64,000 nucleotides of DNA, taken from Micromonospora olivasterospora (lineage in GTDB: Bacteria; Actinomycetota; Actinomycetes; Mycobacteriales; Micromonosporaceae). A model generated the notes under the pieces. The model was not told the origin of the DNA. It searched no databases and saw nothing but the letters and a program-made list of their open reading frames with translations. The DNA is taken from NCBI RefSeq assembly GCF_007830265.1, contig NZ_VLKE01000001.1:3720001-3784000 (forward strand). The letters run 5' to 3'. A program made the position numbers and the translations under genes. Shown in pieces: positions 1 through 8,717 of the stretch. Position 1 is the stretch's first letter. Each line of letters opens with the position of its first letter.

Positions 1-46
1 CCGGAGTGTTGTTTCCCACAGATCCACTCTCCCAAGGAGTCGCCCC

Positions 47-1192
47 GTGACCGCCGGTCGCCCGCCCCGCGTGCTCATCGACGCCACGAGTGTCCCCGCC
101 GACCGAGGCGGTGTCGGTCGCTACGTCGACGGACTGCTCGGTGCCCTCGGGAAGGTGTGCGGCCAGGGGGTGGACCTGGCTGTGGTGAGCCTCCGCACAG
201 ATCAGGAGCGGTACGCCCGCATGCTGCCGAACGCCGAGGTGATCGCCGCGCCGGCCGCCGTGGCCCACCGACCCGCCCGGCTCGCCTGGGAGCAGACCGG
301 CCTGCCGATGCTGGCCCAGCAGGTCGGCGCGCAGGTGTTGCACGCGCCCTTCTACACCTGCCCCCTGCGGGCCGGCTGCCCGGTCACCGTGACGGTGCAC
401 GACGCGACGTTCTTCACCGAGCCGGAGCACTACGACAAGTCCCGCCGGACGTTCTTCCGCAGCGCGATCAAGACGTCGCTGCGCCGGGCCGACCGGGTGA
501 TCGTGCCGAGCAAGGCCACCCGCGACGAGTTGATCCGGCTGCTCGACGCCGACCCGACCCGCATCGACGTCGCGTACCACGGGGTCGACCACGCCGCCTT
601 CCACGCGCCGAGCGAGGAGGAGAAGGCCCGGGTCCGGGCCCGGTTGGGGCTGGGCGACAGCAGCTATGTCGCCTTCCTCGGGGCCAAGGAGCCGCGCAAG
701 AACGTACCCAACCTGATCCGCGGCTGGGCCCGGGCCGTGGCCGACCGGGACGACCCGCCCGCGCTGGTCGTGGCGGGCGGCCAGGGCCACGACGACGAGA
801 TCGACCGCGCGGTCGCCGAGGTCCCCTCCCACCTGCGGCTGCTGCGCCCCGGCTACCTCCGCTACGCCGACCTGCCCGGGTTCCTCGGCGGTGCGCTGGT
901 CGCCGCCTATCCCTCGTACGGCGAGGGCTTCGGCCTGCCGATCCTGGAGGCGATGGCCTGCGCCGCCCCGGTGCTCACCACCCCGCGGCTGTCGCTGCCC
1001 GAGGTCGGCGGCGACGCGGTGGCCTACACCAGCGAGGATCCGGCCCAGATCGCCGCCGACCTGGCGGCGCTGCTCGACGACGAGCACCGCCGGCGGTCGC
1101 TGGCGAAGGCGGGCTTCGATCGGGCCAAGGAGTTCACCTGGGCGTCCAGCGCCGAGGTGCACATCGCGGCGTGGAGCCGGGCCCGAGCCTGA
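47..1192 (+). CDS. GT4-family glycosyltransferase
   Basis: This 381-residue protein is a retaining GT-B glycosyltransferase of family GT4, expected to transfer a sugar from an activated donor to a cell-envelope acceptor in the cytoplasm. An N-terminal Rossmann-like half contains VGRYVDGLL, a glycine-rich acceptor-side loop. The C-terminal half has the donor-binding signature SYGEGFGLPILEAMACAAPVLT near residues 288-309, including the E-x7-E type glutamates. The GTG start at 47 is preceded by AAGGAG at about 34-39. It lies 57 bp upstream of a GDP-mannose-forming enzyme on the same strand, so a mannosyltransferase role is plausible. The exact donor and acceptor cannot be read from the sequence. 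Confidence 0.9.
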   Translation: MTAGRPPRVLIDATSVPADRGGVGRYVDGLLGALGKVCGQGVDLAVVSLRTDQERYARMLPNAEVIAAPAAVAHRPARLAWEQTGLPMLAQQVGAQVLHAPFYTCPLRAGCPVTVTVHDATFFTEPEHYDKSRRTFFRSAIKTSLRRADRVIVPSKATRDELIRLLDADPTRIDVAYHGVDHAAFHAPSEEEKARVRARLGLGDSSYVAFLGAKEPRKNVPNLIRGWARAVADRDDPPALVVAGGQGHDDEIDRAVAEVPSHLRLLRPGYLRYADLPGFLGGALVAAYPSYGEGFGLPILEAMACAAPVLTTPRLSLPEVGGDAVAYTSEDPAQIAADLAALLDDEHRRRSLAKAGFDRAKEFTWASSAEVHIAAWSRARA

Positions 1193-1249
1193 CGCGCCGC
1201 CGCGGGTCGGGCTGGACGACCGCCCGGCCCGTGGTGGTTCGGGCATGAT

Positions 1250-2347
1250 GTGCTGATGCTCTACGCCGTCATTCCGGCGGGTGGCAGCGGCACGAGGTTG
1301 TGGCCGCTGTCCCGCGCGGGCCATCCCAAGTTCCTCCACCCGCTCACCGGCACCCCGGCGTCGCTGCTCCAGGCGACCGTGGACCGGCTGGCGCCGCTGA
1401 CCACACCGGACCGCACCCTGGTGGTCACCGGAGCCGCGCACGTCGCGGCGGTGGCACGGCAACTGGCCGGCCTGCCGGAGGAGAACATCCTGGTCGAGCC
1501 CTCGCCCCGGGACTCCTGCGCCGCCATCGCGCTCGCGGCGGCGGTGATCGCGCTGCGCGAGCCGCGGGCGGTGATGGGTTCCTTCGCGGCCGACCACCTC
1601 ATCCGCGACGCCGGCGCCTGGGTGGCGACGGTCCGCGAGGCGGTGCGCGGCGCCGAGCAGGGGCGGCTCATGACGGTGGGCATCACCCCCACGCGGGCGG
1701 AGACCGGCTACGGCTACCTGCACACGGGCGACCCGGTCGGGGACGGGTCGCTGCGCCCGGTGCTGGAGTTCAAGGAGAAGCCGGCCGCGGAGGTGGCCGA
1801 GGGGTACCTGCGCTCCGGGCACCACCTCTGGAACGCCAGCATGTTCGTCTGGCGGGTCGACGTGTTCCTGGCCGAGCTGGCCCGGCAGCAGCCGGCCCTG
1901 CACGCGGGGGTGACCGCGATCGCCGCCGCCTGGGGCGGCCGCGAGCAGGACGAGGTCCTCGGCGCGGTCTGGCCGACCCTGCCGAAGATCTCCGTCGACT
2001 ACGCGGTGATGGAGGGCGCCGCCGCCGCCGGCCGGGTCGCGACGGTGCCGGGCGACTTCGGCTGGAACGACGTCGGCGACTTCCACACCCTCGGCGAGGT
2101 GCTTCCGGCCGACCCGGACGGGAACGTGGTCCTCGGCGCCGACGCCAAGCCGGGCGTGCTGCTGCGGGACGCCGGCAACCTGGTGGTGGTGCCGCAGTCC
2201 GGTCGGCTGGTCGCCGCGCTCGGCGTGCGCGACCTGATCGTGGTGGACACCGCCGACGCGGTCCTGGTCTGCCCGCGCGACCGGGCCCAGGACGTGAAGG
2301 CCCTGGTCGACGAGCTGAAGAGCCGCGGCGAGGAGGGTTACGTCTGA
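1250..2347 (+). CDS. manC: mannose-1-phosphate guanylyltransferase
   Basis: The enzyme makes GDP-mannose from GTP and mannose-1-phosphate, supplying mannosylated glycans and lipoglycans. The N-terminus carries the nucleotidyltransferase signature PAGGSGTRLWPLSR followed by a conserved lysine in HPKFLHP. FKEKP at about residues 174-178 and the GDFGWNDVGDF motif at about residues 267-277 are typical of this family. At 365 residues it is the single-domain form, without a C-terminal isomerase domain. GTG at 1250 or ATG at 1256 could both start it; the second gives MLYAVIPAGGSG. It follows the GT4 gene on the same strand. The homologous gene of M. tuberculosis (Rv3264c) also sits close to fbiA/fbiB. 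Confidence 0.92.
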   Translation: MLMLYAVIPAGGSGTRLWPLSRAGHPKFLHPLTGTPASLLQATVDRLAPLTTPDRTLVVTGAAHVAAVARQLAGLPEENILVEPSPRDSCAAIALAAAVIALREPRAVMGSFAADHLIRDAGAWVATVREAVRGAEQGRLMTVGITPTRAETGYGYLHTGDPVGDGSLRPVLEFKEKPAAEVAEGYLRSGHHLWNASMFVWRVDVFLAELARQQPALHAGVTAIAAAWGGREQDEVLGAVWPTLPKISVDYAVMEGAAAAGRVATVPGDFGWNDVGDFHTLGEVLPADPDGNVVLGADAKPGVLLRDAGNLVVVPQSGRLVAALGVRDLIVVDTADAVLVCPRDRAQDVKALVDELKSRGEEGYV

Positions 2348-2394
2348 CCTGGTCGGGTCCCTCGTCGGAGACGGCGCGGGGCCCCTCCTGACGC

Positions 2395-2967
2395 TCAGCC
2401 GGCGCGACGGCGCAGGGCGGCCAGGGCCGGGGCGACGAGTTGGGCCGTCCCGTGCGCGAGCGGCTCGGGCAGCCGGTCCGGCGGGAACCAGCCGAGCGCC
2501 TCGGACTCGTCGCTGACCCGCTCCGTCGCCCCGGCCGGGGCGACGATGGCGAACCGGACGTCGTAGTGCAGGGAACCGCCCCCGCAGGCGACCGGGTGGA
2601 CGTCCACGTCGATCGGGACGGGGTCGACGACCAGGCCGGCGATGCCCGACTCCTCGCCCGCCTCGCGCAGCGCGGCGCCGGCCAGGGTCCGGTCGCCGGG
2701 CTCGCAGTGCCCGCCGAGCTGCACCCACCTGCGGAACTTGCCGTGCAGGCAGAGCAGCAGCCGAGCGCCTGCCGCGTCGAGCACCAGCGCGCTCGCGGTG
2801 AGGTGGCCGGCCCGGTGCTCCCGGCCCAGCGCCGCCGGCCCCTCGGCCAGCAGCTTCAGGGTGCGGTCCCGGGCCCGGCCGGCCGCCGCGCCGGTCGGCG
2901 TCCATCCTTCGAGTACGGCGACCGCGTCGGCGTGCAGCGCCGCGTACGCGGGGAGGTCATCTGACAC
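2395..2967 (-). CDS. NUDIX hydrolase
   Basis: This 190-residue protein hydrolyses a nucleoside-diphosphate-linked substrate; which one is unknown. The NUDIX box is visible as GHCEPGDRTLAGAALREAGEESG, with the metal-binding REAGEE core (the usual REx2EE) at about residues 107-112. The preceding segment LLLCLHGKFRRWVQLGGH is the usual strand before the box. The open frame runs further upstream, but that part is antisense to the divergent gene at 3008, so the GTG at 2967 (VSDDLPAY) is chosen. A -10-like TAGAGT lies seven bases before this GTG, suggesting a leaderless transcript. Its 3' end converges on manC. Confidence 0.9.
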   Translation of the reverse strand: MSDDLPAYAALHADAVAVLEGWTPTGAAAGRARDRTLKLLAEGPAALGREHRAGHLTASALVLDAAGARLLLCLHGKFRRWVQLGGHCEPGDRTLAGAALREAGEESGIAGLVVDPVPIDVDVHPVACGGGSLHYDVRFAIVAPAGATERVSDESEALGWFPPDRLPEPLAHGTAQLVAPALAALRRRAG

Positions 2968-3007
2968 GCCGCCCACTCTAGGTGCACGGGCTTCGTACGC
3001 TGGCCCG
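2968..3007. promoter_or_regulatory. divergent leaderless promoters
   Basis: Only 40 bp separate two divergent GTG starts. On the minus strand TAGAGT (2975-2980) ends seven bases before the NUDIX start. On the plus strand TACGCT (2996-3001) ends six bases before the 3008 start. Neither gene has a Shine-Dalgarno sequence. Both hexamers fit the actinobacterial TANNNT -10 pattern, and this spacing puts transcription start at or next to the start codon. Confidence 0.55.
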
Positions 3008-4042
3008 GTGACGCTGCGACTGGTCGAGTTCGTCGTCGCCGGCAACGAGGCCAGCGACCTGCTGCCCGTACGCTCGCCGGCCCTGCTCGCCGCCCACCGG
3101 GCCCGGCGCGGCTTCTGGACCGTGCTGGACGAGGGGCCGGTCGAGCAGTGCCTGGTACTCCTGCTGGAACGCGAGGATGGCGAGTGGACCGCCCACCACG
3201 TCGACGCCGACGCCGGCGCGGAGAACGGCCGCACCGAGGACGGCGAGGCGCTGGCCCACCACGACGGCTGGGTGTACGTCTTCGGCTCCCACTTCGGGTC
3301 GAAGCGCGGCCCGCTGCGTCCGCGCCGGGCGTTCGTGGCCCGGTTCCGCGAGGAGGACGCCGCCGGGGGACGGCTGCCGGTGCGGGTGGTACGCAACCGG
3401 TTCCGGCTGCACCGGGCGATCAACGACGCGCTGGCCGGGGCCGCCCTGAGCACGCTGCCCCCGGGGGAGCGGGTCCGGCAGCGGTTCATCGTCGAGACGC
3501 TGGCCCGGGGCGCCGCCCGGGAAAAGGGCTGGGTGAGCCGGCTGGCCGAGGGGGACCTGCCGGTCAACGTCGAGGCGGCCGCGTTCACCCCGTACGGCAC
3601 GGTGCTGCTCGGTCTCCGGTTCCCGGTGACCGCCGCGGGGGAGCCGATCCCGGTGGAGCTGACCGGGGTGCCGGAGATGTTCACCGAGTGCGGCTGGCCG
3701 TGTGCCGTCGGGGCGTACGCCCTGACCGGGGTGACCCCGCCGGGCGCCCTCACCGGCTTCCGGGCGGTGGCGCCCCTGGCGACCGGCGGGTACGCGGCGG
3801 TCGTCGGCTCGATCGACGCGCCGGGCAAGGGCTCGGTGCTGCTCGACGAGCACCCGCAGGGCGGCGAGGTGACGTCGCGGCACGTCCGGTTCTGGCCGGA
3901 GAAGGCGTCGGGGCACCTGGTGCCGGCCGAGCTGGTGGCCGACCTGGCGCCGTTCCACCACGTGGAGGGCCTGGCCGAGGCGGACGGCCGCTGCTGGTAC
4001 GTCACGGACGAGGACCATCGGGTGGCGCTCTGGCTCGGCTGA
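3008..4042 (+). CDS. conserved hypothetical protein
   Basis: This 344-residue soluble protein has no signal peptide or membrane segment. The composition is beta-rich, with repeated short strands such as GWVYVFGSHFGSKRGPL, which resembles a beta-propeller-like repeat organisation. I do not recognise a catalytic motif, so no function is proposed. The open frame extends upstream to 2642, but that part is antisense to the NUDIX gene. GTG at 3008 (VTLRLVEF) is chosen because it leaves a compact divergent promoter region with a -10 hexamer six bases upstream. It may share regulation with the divergent NUDIX gene. Confidence 0.75.
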   Translation: MTLRLVEFVVAGNEASDLLPVRSPALLAAHRARRGFWTVLDEGPVEQCLVLLLEREDGEWTAHHVDADAGAENGRTEDGEALAHHDGWVYVFGSHFGSKRGPLRPRRAFVARFREEDAAGGRLPVRVVRNRFRLHRAINDALAGAALSTLPPGERVRQRFIVETLARGAAREKGWVSRLAEGDLPVNVEAAAFTPYGTVLLGLRFPVTAAGEPIPVELTGVPEMFTECGWPCAVGAYALTGVTPPGALTGFRAVAPLATGGYAAVVGSIDAPGKGSVLLDEHPQGGEVTSRHVRFWPEKASGHLVPAELVADLAPFHHVEGLAEADGRCWYVTDEDHRVALWLG

Positions 4043-4098
4043 GCGGCCCGCCCGGGCCGTGAGACGGGAAACCTGCTTCAGGAGGGGCCTTGCCGGGC

Positions 4099-4161
4099 GG
4101 CGGCCGGGCGGCACCTCTGCGGAACGCGGGCCGCAGACCCTCGTGGTGCCGCCCGGCCGCC
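4099..4161 (+). terminator. compound hairpin, probable terminator
   Basis: Two 17-base arms (4099-4115 and 4145-4161; core GGCCGGGCGGCACC with GGTGCCGCCCGGCC) pair perfectly. Inside them a second stem, TCTGCGG (4116-4122) with CCGCAGA (4131-4137), also pairs perfectly. There is no U tract, which is common for high-G+C terminators. It starts 56 bases after the preceding stop codon. Confidence 0.5.
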
Positions 4162-4262
4162 GGATCCTCCCCAGCCCCCCGGGCACCGTGGGCCGGCGTC
4201 GGTGACGGCGGCCCCTCTCGGGCACCCCAGAGCATGCCGAAGACGGGCCCGGCCGTCGAGGT

Positions 4263-4282
4263 TTTTCAGCCCACGCTGAAAA
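4263..4282. promoter_or_regulatory. palindromic operator candidate
   Basis: TTTTCAGC and GCTGAAAA form a perfect 8-bp inverted repeat around CCAC, an AT-rich palindrome in a G+C-rich context. It lies 76 bp before the start of a winged-helix regulator gene, so autoregulation is a reasonable guess. Confidence 0.45.
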
Positions 4283-4357
4283 GTGGAGATATTTGCCGGC
4301 CGGGTACAGTGCAAACGGTCAGTGGGCACGCCTTCTGCCGCGGCACGGGAGCGCTCC

Positions 4358-5356
4358 ATGCTGAAGATTCACTTTTCCGCCGACGACCTCCTCCGCACCC
4401 GGGTGGCCCCGGGGGCCGATCCGCTCTGGGAACTCGTCCTCAGCGTCCACCTGCTCGGCCTGCCCAGCCACGACCCGCTGACCTCCGGCTGGCGCCGGGG
4501 GGTCACCCGGGAACTGCGCCAGCAGGTGGACCGGGACCAGCTCCGGCTGCTCTTCGCGCTGAACCCGAACCGGGGATACTTTCCCGACTTTCTCACCCCG
4601 CAGCAGAGCGCGCAGGGCCCGGAGGCCGGCCTGGACGCGATCCGGAGCACGCCGGTGCCGCGGCTGCGCCGCGATCTGAGCCTGCTGGCCGCGGAGCACC
4701 CGCTGCCCGGCTGCGCGGCCGGGCTGGCCCGGGGGGAGAGCGAGGTGCTGCGGCACCTGACCGAGTCGATGGAGCACTACCGGACGCTGGCGCTGACGCC
4801 GTACTGGCCGCGCATCCAGGCGGCCGTCGAGGCGGACCGGACGCGCCGGGCCCGGGCGCTGCTGGACGGGGGCGTCGAGGGGCTGCTGACCAGCCTCCGC
4901 CCGCACGCCCGCTGGGAGGCGGGGGTGCTGGAGGTCCACGGCTACCCGGACAGCCGGGAGCTGCACCTGGACGGGCGGGGACTGCTGCTCGTGCCGTCCT
5001 TCTTCTGCGCGAGCACGCCGGTGGCGCTGCTCGACCCGGCCCTGCCGCAGGTGCTGGTCTATCCGGTGGACCGGCTGGGCGGCCTCGTCCCGCCGGGCGA
5101 CGGCGGCCGGGCGGCACCGCCCGCCCGGGAGGCGTTGGCCGCACTGCTCGGCCGGACCCGGGCCGCCGTCCTGGAGGTCGCCGACGGGGGCTGCACCACG
5201 GGTGAGGTCGCCCGCCGCCTGGGCATCTCGCCTGCCGCGGCCAGCCAGCACACCACCGTGCTGCGCAACGCCGGCCTGCTGGTCAGCCAGCGGGAACGCA
5301 ACCGCGTGCTGCACACGCTCACGCCGCTGGGCCGCGCCGTCCTCGACGCCGCCTGA
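4358..5356 (+). CDS. ArsR-like winged-helix regulator (DUF5937 type)
   Basis: This 332-residue cytoplasmic regulator has a C-terminal ArsR-type winged helix at about residues 265-330: LEVADGGCTTGEVARRLG, then SPAAASQHTTVLRNAGLL, then a wing with RNRVLHTLTPLG. The first 250 residues are a conserved helical domain (MLKIHFSADDLLRTRVAP) that I associate with DUF5937; its ligand is unknown. ATG at 4358 is chosen because the protein then begins at the conserved MLKIHFS segment. The preceding open frame overlaps the palindrome and promoter region. No metal-binding ArsR cysteine pair is evident. It converges on fbiB. Confidence 0.82.
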   Translation: MLKIHFSADDLLRTRVAPGADPLWELVLSVHLLGLPSHDPLTSGWRRGVTRELRQQVDRDQLRLLFALNPNRGYFPDFLTPQQSAQGPEAGLDAIRSTPVPRLRRDLSLLAAEHPLPGCAAGLARGESEVLRHLTESMEHYRTLALTPYWPRIQAAVEADRTRRARALLDGGVEGLLTSLRPHARWEAGVLEVHGYPDSRELHLDGRGLLLVPSFFCASTPVALLDPALPQVLVYPVDRLGGLVPPGDGGRAAPPAREALAALLGRTRAAVLEVADGGCTTGEVARRLGISPAAASQHTTVLRNAGLLVSQRERNRVLHTLTPLGRAVLDAA

Positions 5357-5390
5357 CAGTGAGCCCCCGGGCAGGGCGCCCGGGGCCCTG
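5357..5390. terminator. G+C-rich hairpin between convergent genes
   Basis: CCCCCGGGC and GCCCGGGG pair in the 97-bp gap between the converging regulator and fbiB genes. With no T tract, it can serve only as an intrinsic-like terminator of uncertain strength. Confidence 0.35.
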
Positions 5391-5452
5391 AGCGCCCGGG
5401 CGAACGGCGCGGCACCGCGCCAACAGGGGGCGCCGGAGGCCCGGGCCGGCCG

Positions 5453-6553
5453 TCAGATCGCCAGGCAGGCGCTGGCCGTGCTGCCGGTGGGCGGCGGCAG
5501 CAGCGCCGACGCGACGCCCTCGGCCGCCAGCGCGGCGCGCAGCCGCTGCAGGTCGGCGCCGAGGCGCACCAGTCCGGCGGGGTCGACCGGGGCCGCCGGC
5601 TCGCCGAGCACCAGGCCGGTGGCCCGCTCCGGCCAGCCGGGAACGGTGGCGACCAGCGCGGCGCGTACCTCGTCGTCGGTGACGTGGGTGAGGACCGTGC
5701 CGGGGGCGACCACGTCGGCCACGGCGGCGATCGCCCGGGCCACCGCCGCCGGGTCGGCCGGGGTGTCGGCCGGGGTGTCGGCCGGACCGTCGGGCAGCAC
5801 CGCGGCGGCGGCCAGCCCGGCCGCCCGCGCCTCGGCCGTGCCGAGCGAGAAGAGATCCAGCTCCGCGTCGCGGACCAGAACGGCCGCGCCGGAGCCTTCC
5901 TCCGGGCCGGTGGCTGCGAGGTACCCGCGGACCACCGCGACGGGCACCTGGTCGCACTTGCCCTTGACCAGCTCGCCCGCGCCTGCCAACTCGTCCACGA
6001 CCGCCATCTGGGTGAGCTGCAGCTCGTTGCCGTACGGGTCGACCTCGCCCCGGTGGTCGCGCATCGCCGGCATGCCGGCCACCCCGAGCGCGACGTCGGT
6101 CAGCCCGTTGCGCCACGGGCGGCCCATCGTGTCGCTGACGATCACCGCGACGTCCAGGGCGTAGCGCTCGCGCAGCGCGGCCCGCAGGGCCCGGGCCGAG
6201 GCGTCCGGGTCCTCGGGCAGCAGCACCAGCCGGGTCTTGTCCACGTTCGAGGCGTCGATGCCGGCGGAGGCCAGCACGAAGCCGTGGTGGGTCTGCACGA
6301 TCCGGGTCGCCCCCCGGGTGGCCACGACCCGGGCGGTCTCGGCGGCCAGCACCTCGTCCCGGGCGGCGAGCCGCTCCGGGCCGTCGGCCGGCACGTCGAC
6401 CAGCCGGCCCTCCGCCTTCGACACGATCTTGCTGGTCACCACGAGCACGTCGCCGTCGCGCAGCCAGGGCGCGGCGGTGGCGATCAGGGCGGCCAGGTCG
6501 TCGCCCTCGGTCACGTCGCCGATGCCGAGCACCGGCCGGATCTCCAGCCTCAC
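5453..6553 (-). CDS. fbiB: coenzyme F420-0:L-glutamate ligase
   Basis: This enzyme adds glutamates to F420-0 using GTP. The N-terminal 250 residues match CofE: PVLGIGDVTEGDDLAALIA, DGDVLVVTSKIVSKAEGR, and VIVSDTMGRPWRNGLTDVALGVAG. The GTG start at 6553 overlaps the fbiA stop by GTGA, so the two are translationally coupled. The protein is 366 residues. M. tuberculosis FbiB is longer (448) and ends in an FMN-binding nitroreductase-like domain that reduces dehydro-F420-0. Here the last ~115 residues are Ala/Pro-rich (DGPADTPADTPADPA) and show no nitroreductase motif. Either a separate reductase completes F420 or the tail is altered. Confidence 0.9.
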   Translation of the reverse strand: MRLEIRPVLGIGDVTEGDDLAALIATAAPWLRDGDVLVVTSKIVSKAEGRLVDVPADGPERLAARDEVLAAETARVVATRGATRIVQTHHGFVLASAGIDASNVDKTRLVLLPEDPDASARALRAALRERYALDVAVIVSDTMGRPWRNGLTDVALGVAGMPAMRDHRGEVDPYGNELQLTQMAVVDELAGAGELVKGKCDQVPVAVVRGYLAATGPEEGSGAAVLVRDAELDLFSLGTAEARAAGLAAAAVLPDGPADTPADTPADPAAVARAIAAVADVVAPGTVLTHVTDDEVRAALVATVPGWPERATGLVLGEPAAPVDPAGLVRLGADLQRLRAALAAEGVASALLPPPTGSTASACLAI

Positions 6554-7506
6554 ATCAGCTCCAATGCGGCGCGGACCATCGCCGCCGTCGCCGACTCGTC
6601 CGTCATCCGCAGCGGCACCGCCCGTACCGTCACGTCCGGCACCACCGTCTCCTCGTCCTCGGGGGCCACCAGCCAGCCGTCCAGCAACCCGCCTGCCGCC
6701 CGGCCGCCGTAGAGCCCGCCCACCCCGGCGGCGCTGCACTCCACACCGAGCACCGCCAGGCAGCGGTCGGCCATGCCGCGCACCGCCGCCCCGCCGATGA
6801 TCGGGGAGACCCCCACGACCGGGGCCGACCCGTCCACGACCGCCTCGCGCAGCCCCGGCACGGCCAGTATCGGCGCGATGCTGACGACCGGGTTGCTCGG
6901 GGCCAGCAGCAGCACGTCGGCCGCGCCGACCGCCTCCAGCACCCCGGGGGCGGGCTTCGCGTTCTCCGCGCCGACGAAGACGAACCGGTGGGTGGGTATG
7001 TCGGCCCGGTGGCGCACCCACCACTCCTGGAAGTGGATCGCCCGCTGGGCCCCGTCGCCGTCCGGGTCGCTCACCACGGCGTGCGTCTCCAGCCGGTCGT
7101 CGGTCGCCGGCAGCAGGCGTACGCCGGGCTGCCAGCGGGTGGCCAGCGCCTCGGTGACCGCCGACAGCGGGTACCCGCCGCTGAGCATGGTGGTGCGGAC
7201 CAGGTGGGTGGCGATGTCCCGGTCGCCCAGGCCGAACCAGGTCGGCTCCGCGCCGTACGCGGCCAGCTCCGACTTCACCGTCCACGTCTCCCCGGCCCGG
7301 CCCCAGCCCCGCTCCGGGTCGGCGCCGCCGCCCAGCGTGTACATGACGCTGTCCAGGTCGGGGCAGACCTTGAGGCCGTGCAGGTACAGGTCGTCGCCGA
7401 CGTTGACCACCGCGGTCACCTCGGCCCCCACCTGACGGGCGTACGCCCGGACGCCGAGCAGGAACCGGGCGCCACCGATGCCGCCGGCCAGAACCACGAT
7501 GCGCAT
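6550..7506 (-). CDS. fbiA: 2-phospho-L-lactate/PEP transferase of F420 synthesis
   Basis: FbiA joins the lactyl- or enolpyruvyl-diphosphoguanosine donor to the deazaflavin FO, giving F420-0 or dehydro-F420-0. Visible motifs are VVLAGGIGGARFLLG at the N-terminus, VVNVGDDLYLHGLKVCPDLDSVMYTL near residues 33-58, and LLLAPSNPVVSIAPIL near residue 200. These match the CofD family. ATG at 7506 (MRIVV) is preferred over ATG at 7515 because GGAAGG then sits at proper spacing. The protein is 318 residues, the usual length. It is the first gene of a two-gene operon with fbiB. The donor-forming guanylyltransferase (fbiD) is not in the window. Confidence 0.95.
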   Translation of the reverse strand: MRIVVLAGGIGGARFLLGVRAYARQVGAEVTAVVNVGDDLYLHGLKVCPDLDSVMYTLGGGADPERGWGRAGETWTVKSELAAYGAEPTWFGLGDRDIATHLVRTTMLSGGYPLSAVTEALATRWQPGVRLLPATDDRLETHAVVSDPDGDGAQRAIHFQEWWVRHRADIPTHRFVFVGAENAKPAPGVLEAVGAADVLLLAPSNPVVSIAPILAVPGLREAVVDGSAPVVGVSPIIGGAAVRGMADRCLAVLGVECSAAGVGGLYGGRAAGGLLDGWLVAPEDEETVVPDVTVRAVPLRMTDESATAAMVRAALELM

Positions 7507-7607
7507 GGCGTCCATCCTTCCCCACCCGACGCCGCCGGGGCGGCGGTGGCCCGGGAGACTAGGCTCACGTCGGCAAACCGTCCGACAACGCCATCAAGGG
7601 GGAGTTC

Positions 7608-8617
7608 GTGACCAGCCCAGCCGAGCCCGCGTCGCCGGACGCGGCGCCCGCCTCCCACGCCGCCACGCCGGCCGCCCAGCTCACCAGGCCCCTGCGCGAA
7701 CTGATCGCGCTCGTCCTGCTCGGCGCGAACGCCGTGCTGCTCTTCACCGCCCTGGTCCGGCTGCTGGACCCGACCGGGAACATGACCTTCACGACCCGGG
7801 CGGCCACCACCTTCTTCTCGTTCGTGGGAGTGGAGAACGCCGGCCTGCCCCTGCTGGCTGTGCTGCTCGCCACGCACCTGGCCCCGGTGGCGCCGCGGGC
7901 GAAGCTGATCACCCAGGTGGCGCTCGGCGAGTTCGCCGTCGGCGCACTCTTCGGCGGGCTCACCTTCCTGGTCTCGACCGTCGGCCGGCTGACGGACGGG
8001 GAGGTGCTCGACGCGTTCCTCAGCCTGCTGACCAGCCTGGCCGTGCTGGCGATCTTCGCGGCCGGGGCCTTCCTTGTCTACAAGGTCTGGCGCGGCCTCT
8101 ACTACACGCCGAAGCCCAAGCCGCAGCCCGGCGTGTACGGCCAGCCGCAGCCGGGCTGGCCGCAGCAGCCCGCCGGCCAGCCGGGTCCGCAGGGCGGGTG
8201 GACCGCCCCCGGGCAGCCCACCGGCTGGTCCGTTCCGCCCCAGCCCGGCGGGTACCCGGTCGTCGGCCAGCCCGGCCCGGTCGTCGGCCAGTACGGCCAG
8301 CCGGCCCCGTCGTCGGCGCCCCCGTACCCGGCCGCGCCGCAGTCGGCACCGCCGTCCGCGGCACCGCAGCCGACGCGGCCGTTCACGCCCCCGCAGTCGG
8401 CCCCGCCGTTCACGCCCCCGCAGTCCGCGCCCCGCAGTCCGTCCCGCCGTTCGTGCCGGCGCAGCCGGCGCCGCCGTTCGGGCAGCCGCCGTCGGCCGAG
8501 CCGACCCAGGCCATCCCGCGCCAGCTCACCGAGCCGGGTCAGGCCGCCGGGCGCCCGGGCGACGACAGCGACCGCACCCAGCCGTTCAACCGGGACGACC
8601 CGAACCAGTCCCACTGA
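7608..8617 (+). CDS. four-helix membrane protein with Pro/Gln-rich tail (one-base frameshift)
   Basis: The N-terminal 165 residues contain four hydrophobic helices, for example ELIALVLLGANAVLLFTALV, followed by a cytoplasmic Pro/Gly/Gln-rich tail with repeated GQPQPGW and APPFTPPQS units. The frame that starts at GTG 7608 (SD AAGGGGG) is open to 8687 but becomes Arg/Ser-rich nonsense after about 8430. The frame one base away continues the repeat (VPPFVPAQPAPPFGQPP) and ends at 8617 with DRTQPFNRDDPNQSH. A single missing base near 8425-8440 in a C-rich repeat explains this. Function is unknown. It is transcribed divergently from fbiA. Confidence 0.75.
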
Positions 8618-8717
8618 CCCGCCGCCCCGCCCGGGTACGTCCGTCCCGGCCGCCCGGGTCGGACGCGCCCGGCCGCGCTTCCCGTAGGGCGCGGGCCGGG
8701 ACGGCCGGCACAGCGCA

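Larger units (their letters stand above)
4043..4357. other. 315-bp intergenic region with hairpin and palindrome
   Basis: No gene is supported here. It holds a large compound hairpin (4099-4161) just after the preceding gene and a short palindrome (4263-4282) just ahead of the next regulator gene. Both are annotated separately. Confidence 0.6.

Noticed and set aside
2395..4005. 536-codon minus-strand frame
   Set aside because: Only the last 190 codons are the NUDIX gene; the rest is antisense to the 3008-4042 gene and has shadow-like Arg/Ser/Pro composition.
5453..7525. 690-codon frame that could suggest an FbiA-FbiB fusion
   Set aside because: The upper part is Arg/Gly-rich shadow of fbiA in another frame; the real fbiA is in its own frame and overlaps fbiB by GTGA.
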